A DNA stretch of 64,000 bases from an uncultured Microbulbifer sp. (lineage in GTDB: Bacteria; Pseudomonadota; Gammaproteobacteria; Pseudomonadales; Cellvibrionaceae): NCBI RefSeq assembly GCF_947504145.1, contig NZ_CANNGQ010000002.1:124001-188000 (forward strand), written 5' to 3'. A model generated the notes under the pieces. That model saw only the letters and a list, made by a program, of their open reading frames with translations, ran no database searches and was not told the DNA's origin. Shown one piece after another: positions 59,855-64,000 of the stretch. A program made the translations under genes and the position numbers. How positions within the stretch are numbered: the stretch's first letter is position 1; each line of letters begins with the position of its first letter.

Positions 59855-61375
59855 CTACTGCACCTGCCCCAGCTCTTCCTGTGCTTCCCGTTCCGCCAGG
59901 GTACTGAACAGCCCCTGCGAGTGACGCTCGGGAATCTGGTAGGTCTGCAGAATAAACGGCTGCTGCTCCCCGGCGGCAGCGGCGTCCAGCACCATGCGGT
60001 AGCCGGCGCTGTCTTTCAGCTCCACGAAGCCCTGCTGGGATGACTCCATCAACTGGGCAAACTGCTGGAAGTCGTTGATTTTCTCGCCGTTGACCGATTC
60101 GATGATCCAGTTCTTCCAGTCGTGATAGCCCAGGTTCACTGGCGCCGGCAGTACCTTGAGGGCGACTACCAGCTCCTGCTGTTCCGGGCTGGACCACTGG
60201 TTGCGCGCGTAGAGGTATTCGATGGGGGCTTTGGAGTGCCAGTTGCTGCCCCAGCGTTTGATCAGGTTCATATTCAGCGGCACAAACACCACACCGCCGT
60301 AGATGTAATAGCGCGGGCGCTGGTCAAACTTTTCTCCCTGCACCAGTGAGCGCGAGGGCGGTGTCGCTTCCAATACGATCTCGGCATCCAGGATCTCGCC
60401 ATCGCGGGCGATCCGCACCGGCAGCTTGTCGCCCACATGGTATTTGTCCACGGCGAAGTGGTAATTGGTGCGCTGGTTCTCACGCCACTCGATGGTGCGA
60501 TCTGCGGCAATATCAAAACCGTCCACCTGCAGCAGCACGTCCCCGGGTTTCAGTACCTGTGCGGCTGGTGCATCGACAAACACCCGCACCACCAGCGCGC
60601 CTTCCTGGTCTTCTGTCAGGCCCGCGGCGGCTTTCATGGAGGGGCTCTCCAGGCTCTGGGTCACGGCACCAAATTCCGGGAATCCTTGGTGAACGCCATC
60701 TTTTGCATCTTCCAGCACGTGGCTGATCACGCTCGGTGGCACAAAGTAACCGAGGTTCTCGGCGCCCTTGCTGTGGTTGGTTTGCATCGCCACACCGACG
60801 ATGCGCCCATCGGAAATCACCGGCCCGCCGCTGTTGCCGGGGTTGATGGCAGCGTCGATCTGCCCGGCCATCAGGTAGCTCTCGGCGTGGGCGTAGTACT
60901 GGTGTTCGACACGGGACAGGACACCGCGGGTAATCGACAGGGATTTCCCGCCGATGGGGTAGCCGTAGACGGTCACTTCTTCCTGCAGGTCGGGCAGTTT
61001 GCCGAGGGTGAGTGGCCGGGTGTCGTCGAAGAAGCTCTCGTCCTCAACGGTGAGCAGGGCGAGGTCGGCATCGTGGGACACGAAAGTGACCCGTGCGCGA
61101 AACTTCTGCGCATCGCCGTGACGCTGTACCTGGATAAAGCTGCCGTTGGCGATCACGTGGGCGTTGGTGAGGATCCGCTGGCCTTTGATCACGGCGCCGG
61201 AGCCGGACAGCTGCTGGGCGTTGAGCAGGGCCCAGGGATTGAAGTAGTCGGGGGCGGCGGCGGTGGTGTAGATCTTGATGATCGAGCGTTTCAGCTGCTC
61301 CCGCTCGCGGTTGTCGGCGTTGGCAGCCTGGGAGAAGCAGAGGATCAGCAGGCAGAAAGTCAGCAGGTGTTTCAT
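59855..61375 (-). CDS. Exported S1C-type trypsin-like protease (DegP/HtrA-like) with PDZ domain
   Basis: A 506-residue serine protease with signal peptide KHLLTFCLLILCFSQAANA. The catalytic triad is His in TNAHVIANG, Asp in HDADLALLT and Ser in INPGNSGGPV. The protease domain ends about residue 215. A PDZ-like domain follows (DAPAAQVLKPGDVLLQVDGF, 20 residues), then an unusual C-terminal region (about residues 320-506). It should degrade or refold misfolded envelope proteins. The start ATG 61375 is at the signal peptide. The frame is open a further 59 codons upstream, but those lie in palindromic element B and are not coding. It interrupts the hslR-hslO order. Confidence 0.85.
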   Translation of the reverse strand: MKHLLTFCLLILCFSQAANADNREREQLKRSIIKIYTTAAAPDYFNPWALLNAQQLSGSGAVIKGQRILTNAHVIANGSFIQVQRHGDAQKFRARVTFVSHDADLALLTVEDESFFDDTRPLTLGKLPDLQEEVTVYGYPIGGKSLSITRGVLSRVEHQYYAHAESYLMAGQIDAAINPGNSGGPVISDGRIVGVAMQTNHSKGAENLGYFVPPSVISHVLEDAKDGVHQGFPEFGAVTQSLESPSMKAAAGLTEDQEGALVVRVFVDAPAAQVLKPGDVLLQVDGFDIAADRTIEWRENQRTNYHFAVDKYHVGDKLPVRIARDGEILDAEIVLEATPPSRSLVQGEKFDQRPRYYIYGGVVFVPLNMNLIKRWGSNWHSKAPIEYLYARNQWSSPEQQELVVALKVLPAPVNLGYHDWKNWIIESVNGEKINDFQQFAQLMESSQQGFVELKDSAGYRMVLDAAAAGEQQPFILQTYQIPERHSQGLFSTLAEREAQEELGQVQ

Positions 61376-61448
61376 TGCGGCTTCTTGGTTATTCGTTGGT
61401 TTGGGGCAGTTTAGCACTTTGGCGGGTTTGTGCTCTGTTTGGCCTGCA

Positions 61449-61576
61449 GTGGCGGTCGGGTACCGGGTGGCCCTTTTCAGGACCGCTGTGTATACATCCC
61501 TGTACGCTGCGGCGGCGACGTCCCTGTCGCCGACGCTCCTGAAAAGGGCCACCCGGTACCCAACCTTCGCTTCTGA
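61449..61576 (-). repeat. Palindromic element B (about 128 bp) upstream of the S1C protease
   Basis: Perfect 25-bp outer arms, starting GGGTACCGGGTGG (61458-61482) and its complement (61537-61561). Inside, on the minus strand, GGCGAC-AGGGAC-GTCGCC (61514-61531) and TAC-AGGGAT-GTA (61493-61504). Flanks on the minus strand are TCAGAAGCGAAGGT before and CCGCCAC after, shared with element C. It fills most of the 302-bp gap between hslR and the protease. Confidence 0.9.
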
Positions 61577-61677
61577 CTTATTTATTTAGTCCAGGATCGA
61601 GTCTGGGATAACACTGCCAATTCGGACGCGTCATACCGGGCTTGACCAGGTATCGATAGGGATTGGCAGAGCGCCAG

Positions 61678-62058
61678 CTAATCCTGTGATTCGCGCAGGA
61701 ACCTGTGAATCTGACGGCGCTGTTTTTTGTTCGGGCGGTCGTGGGAGATGTTGGCGTTGCTGGCCTTACGGTCCGCGGCGAACTGCTCGCGTTTGGCCAG
61801 GCTGTCTTCGGTTTCCCGATACAGCGTCTGCGCAATTTCCGCACCACGGCGCTGATCGGAAAGCGCGATCACTTCCACCACTTTTTCATCCCATCCCTGG
61901 CGGATGGTGAGCAGCATGCCGGTGGCGATGTCTTTGCTGGCTTTCACCCGCTGGCCATTGGCGTGCACCTTGCCGCCTTCGATGGCCTGCTTGGCGATGC
62001 TGCGGGTTTTATAGAAACGCGCGGCCCAGAGCCATTTATCAATACGTACTTTTTCCAT
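61678..62058 (-). CDS. hslR: Ribosome-associated heat shock protein Hsp15 (S4 domain)
   Basis: A 126-residue basic protein (E. coli has 133). The S4 RNA-binding domain is at the N-terminus (VRIDKWLWAARFYKTRSIAKQAIEGG contains the signature; quoted in part: DKWLWAARFYKTRS). Hsp15 binds free 50S subunits that carry nascent chains after heat shock and helps recycle them. The order hslR ... hslO-pckA and yrfG upstream agrees with enteric synteny. The start is ATG 62058. It is flanked by palindromic elements on both sides (B downstream, C upstream). Confidence 0.94.
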   Translation of the reverse strand: MEKVRIDKWLWAARFYKTRSIAKQAIEGGKVHANGQRVKASKDIATGMLLTIRQGWDEKVVEVIALSDQRRGAEIAQTLYRETEDSLAKREQFAADRKASNANISHDRPNKKQRRQIHRFLRESQD

Positions 62059-62109
62059 CGATCTATTTCAGAACCCGTTCAGAGCGAATAGCGCTACGAA
62101 GTACAAAAC

Positions 62110-62236
62110 TCAGAAGCGAAGGTGGGGTGCCGGGTGCGGGTTTTCAGGAGCGTCGCAAACAGGATGTTTGCGCCGCAGCGCCCAGGGATGGGTTTACAGC
62201 GGTCCTGAAAACCCGCACCCGGTGCCCCGCCGCCAC
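62110..62236 (+). repeat. Palindromic element C (about 127 bp) between yrfG and hslR
   Basis: Outer arms of 26 bp with two mismatches (62124-62149 and 62203-62228), sharing CCGGGTG and TTTTCAGGA with element B. Inside are GCAAAC-AGGAT-GTTTGC (62155-62171) and CCC-AGGGAT-GGG (62181-62192). Flanks TCAGAAGCGAAGGT and CCGCCAC, as in element B but in the opposite orientation. Confidence 0.9.
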
Positions 62237-62265
62237 CAAAGGACACCCGAAGGCGGTACGCGGAC

Positions 62266-62928
62266 TTAGCGAACCCCGGCACCCAAAATTTCATCAAAAT
62301 CGAATATCGCCGGAAACTCGGTAATTTCCCGCGCGGGGTTCTTGCTGTCCGGCTGGCGAATACACAGCAAGTGTTCGATGCCGTACTCCCGCGCGGCCCC
62401 CAACACATGTAGGTTGTCGTCTACAAACAGGGTGCGCGCGGGGTCGAAGGGCTGGCGTTCCTGAAGTGAATGCCAGAACAGCGTGCTCTCTTTCGCGTGT
62501 CCCAGATCGTGGGAGGAAACGATTTCATCCAGCCACAGATCGATACCGGTAATCTCCAGCTTGTGGCTCAGACCGTCCGGGTGGGCATTGGTGACCAGTA
62601 AGGCACGTTTTTTCATAACGCGCAGGCTGCGCAGGAAATTGTCCGTGTGTGGACGCAGCGCAATACGGTCCTCGATTTCGCGATAGATCGCCGGCACATC
62701 CAGTTTCAGGGCATTGGACCAGTGGTGCAGGCAATACCAGTCTAGAGTGCCCTGCAACTCATCGGTCATCCGGATCACCAGCGCCTGCGCTTCCGTGACC
62801 GGGATACCGTTGGCCTCCGCGTAGCGCAGGGGCAGGTGCTCCATCCAGAAATGGTTGTCGTAATGCAGATCCAGCAGGGTGCCGTCCATATCCAGAAGCA
62901 CCGTATCGATCCGACTCCAATCCAGCAT
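62266..62928 (-). CDS. yrfG: HAD-type GMP/IMP nucleotidase YrfG
   Basis: A 220-residue HAD hydrolase. The catalytic motif DMDGTLLDL stands near the N-terminus (residues about 14-22), a Thr/Asn motif VTNAHPDGLS follows, and the acidic motif IV is FVDDNLHVLGAA. The cap is an alpha-helical insert between residues 25 and 85. YrfG dephosphorylates purine mononucleotides. Its place directly upstream of hslR is the same as in E. coli (yrfG-hslR-hslO). The start is ATG 62928. Confidence 0.9.
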   Translation of the reverse strand: MLDWSRIDTVLLDMDGTLLDLHYDNHFWMEHLPLRYAEANGIPVTEAQALVIRMTDELQGTLDWYCLHHWSNALKLDVPAIYREIEDRIALRPHTDNFLRSLRVMKKRALLVTNAHPDGLSHKLEITGIDLWLDEIVSSHDLGHAKESTLFWHSLQERQPFDPARTLFVDDNLHVLGAAREYGIEHLLCIRQPDSKNPAREITEFPAIFDFDEILGAGVR

Positions 62929-62989
62929 AAATCCGTCCAGTTACCGCCCGATTGGGCAGTTGGTCAAAAAAACGCCGGCTATTATGCCC

Positions 62990-63694
62990 CTAAGCCCGGC
63001 GTGCCGCCAAATCCGCGCGGATCAGGCCTGTCACCAGCAGCGCCTGAGCAGCGTAGTAGGTCAGCATGATCCAGGTACCAGAGAGCGGAATCGGGTCGAC
63101 GAAGCGATTCAGTGCGATCAGCGCGTCGGAAATCATAAAGGTCAGCGCTCCGGCAAACAGCAGCGAAGAACCGCTGCGATGGGCTGCCGCAGACAGCGCC
63201 ATAAACACGATAGCCATCACGTAGAACACCACCGGCAGTGCCATCTCGCCGGCGTTGGGGAGTACCTGCCGCGCCAGTAACAGCGCCGCCAGTACCACCG
63301 CTATGCCGCGCAGGGCGAAGCGTCGGCTGCCGAGTTCCGCCGCGCGCAGAAAGTTGCCCGCATACGTCAGTTGCGCCAGTAGAAACGCCCCCAGGCCGAA
63401 CACAAAATGATTGGCGAATGGAATCGCCAGCAATACATCTCCGGTGGCCGAAAATAGCAGTGCCGCCACCGTCAGAGTGCGCCCGAGACCGCTCAGGTGC
63501 GTTGCCGCAAGCCAGACCAGAGTGAGAATCGGCACTATCTTCAGTGCTGCCATCCACAGAGCCTCGATGCCGGCGGCATCCAGCCCCATATAAAGCGTGG
63601 CGCCCAGGGCAAAGAGTGCGCCGGGCGTGGAAATTGACAGTCGGTTTTCCGGCTGTAGGGATTCGGATTGTGTTGTCATCGCTGCCTCGGACAT
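62990..63694 (-). CDS. YhhN family (lysoplasmalogenase-like) membrane protein
   Basis: A 234-residue protein with about eight membrane segments. The family motifs are LLFSATGDVLLA (Asp in the active-site-like position) and LTFMISDALIALNRF near the C-terminus. YhhN/TMEM86 proteins hydrolyse the vinyl-ether bond of lysoplasmalogen in animals; bacterial members are less well known. The start may be ATG 63694 or the Met five codons later. The gene is divergent from the cysteine synthase gene. Confidence 0.85.
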   Translation of the reverse strand: MSEAAMTTQSESLQPENRLSISTPGALFALGATLYMGLDAAGIEALWMAALKIVPILTLVWLAATHLSGLGRTLTVAALLFSATGDVLLAIPFANHFVFGLGAFLLAQLTYAGNFLRAAELGSRRFALRGIAVVLAALLLARQVLPNAGEMALPVVFYVMAIVFMALSAAAHRSGSSLLFAGALTFMISDALIALNRFVDPIPLSGTWIMLTYYAAQALLVTGLIRADLAARRA

Positions 63695-63737
63695 AGTGAT
63701 CTCCAGTTTTCTTATTCTATTTTTTATCTTTGCAAGT

Positions 63738-63761
63738 CTTGCGAGTATTCTTGCGAGTATT
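63738..63761. repeat. Two 12-bp tandem repeats between yhhN-type gene and cysteine synthase
   Basis: CTTGCGAGTATT occurs twice in direct succession in the 161-bp divergent gap. Likely slippage or a small operator. Confidence 0.5.
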
Positions 63762-63855
63762 CGTCAAAGCGGCTGGCGGTTCAATCCACTGGTTCGCGAA
63801 CTTTACAACGAGCGACAAGATCGCTGATCCAGACCATCACCTCACGGAGCGAAAG

Positions 63856-64000
63856 ATGAAGGCCAACAATATTCTCGAAACCATCGGCAACACGCCCCAT
63901 GTGCGGATCAACAACCTGTTCCGGGACGATATCGAAGTGTGGATGAAGGTCGAGCGCTTCAACCCTGGTAGCAGCATCAAGGACCGGATTGCCCTGGGCA
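63856..64000 (+). CDS. Cysteine synthase, N-terminal part (cut by window end)
   Basis: The last 145 bases code for the start of an O-acetylserine sulfhydrylase: [18 protein letters not shown] (positions about 5-22), then a segment ending [13 protein letters not shown], whose Lys is the PLP-binding residue. It uses PLP to make cysteine from O-acetylserine and sulfide. The ATG at 63856 has GGAG nine bases upstream. The CysK and CysM branches cannot be told apart from 48 residues. Confidence 0.88.
   Translation, partial: MKANNILETIGNTPHVRINNLFRDDIEVWMKVERFNPGSSIKDRIALG

Noticed and set aside
61376..61552. 59-codon upstream extension of the S1C protease
   Set aside because: Its first half is encoded by palindromic element B, and a normal signal peptide starts at 61375.

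Overview
The window looks like a chromosomal segment of a marine gammaproteobacterium. A Microbulbifer/Cellvibrionales-type genome is my best guess. The grounds are a G+C-rich housekeeping background, the ntrBC/glnA arrangement with sigma-54 promoters, the order yrfG-hslR-hslO-pckA, a MipA/DUF3019 two-component cluster and a large TonB-receptor operon. No rRNA, insertion sequence, phage or CRISPR array is visible. One tRNA gene, Leu(CAG), is present.

Layout. 1-2.3 kb: 3' part of a P-type proton ATPase whose stop overlaps a polyphosphate kinase 2. 2.3-8.6 kb: a divergent photo-oxidative-stress-type module. An ECF sigma factor and a ChrR-type zinc/cupin anti-sigma face an operon of NTF2-like protein, SDR, FAD oxidoreductase, DUF1365 and a CFA-synthase-like methyltransferase. 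Both sides carry a GATCC-N18-TA promoter-like motif. 8.7-18.7 kb: maeA, thioesterase, diguanylate cyclase, macro-domain protein, VIT-family transporter, GST, typA, a VOC protein, and a TIGR03032 gene with an unknown partner. 18.8-22 kb: mipA-DUF3019-response regulator-histidine kinase, tightly coupled. 22.4-33 kb: a 1693-aa autotransporter, a TonB-dependent receptor, an S9 peptidase and a small secreted TonB_C-like protein, all in one direction. Fourteen-bp boxes of the form TACAAACTGTTACR lie upstream of mipA, of the autotransporter and of the TIGR03032 gene. This suggests the local response regulator controls all three.

33-36 kb: tRNA-Leu and ppc, with a HexR-like palindrome before ppc. 36.2-44 kb: a visibly A+T-richer surface-polysaccharide block (OafA-type acyltransferase, Wzx-type flippase, alkaline-phosphatase-superfamily enzyme, two glycosyltransferase-like proteins) with an 835-bp gap without a convincing gene. 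44-51 kb: thiI, then glnA-(DUF4124)-ntrB-ntrC, with NtrC and sigma-54 sites before glnA and a second sigma-54 motif before ntrB. 51-57.8 kb: phnA, an alpha/beta hydrolase, a DUF4239-like membrane protein, an AI-2E family permease, two paralogous membrane-anchored M15/YcbK-like proteins and pckA. 58-64 kb: the hslO/hslR/yrfG neighbourhood with an inserted S1C protease and DUF4124 gene, a YhhN protein and the start of a cysteine synthase.

The most unusual non-coding signal is a family of three ~125-bp palindromic elements (58.2, 61.5 and 62.2 kb). They share loops and flanks, but their stems change in a compensatory way, which points to structure-conserved mobile or REP-like elements. All positions come from reading the sequence. 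Family assignments rest on recognised motifs, not on searches.
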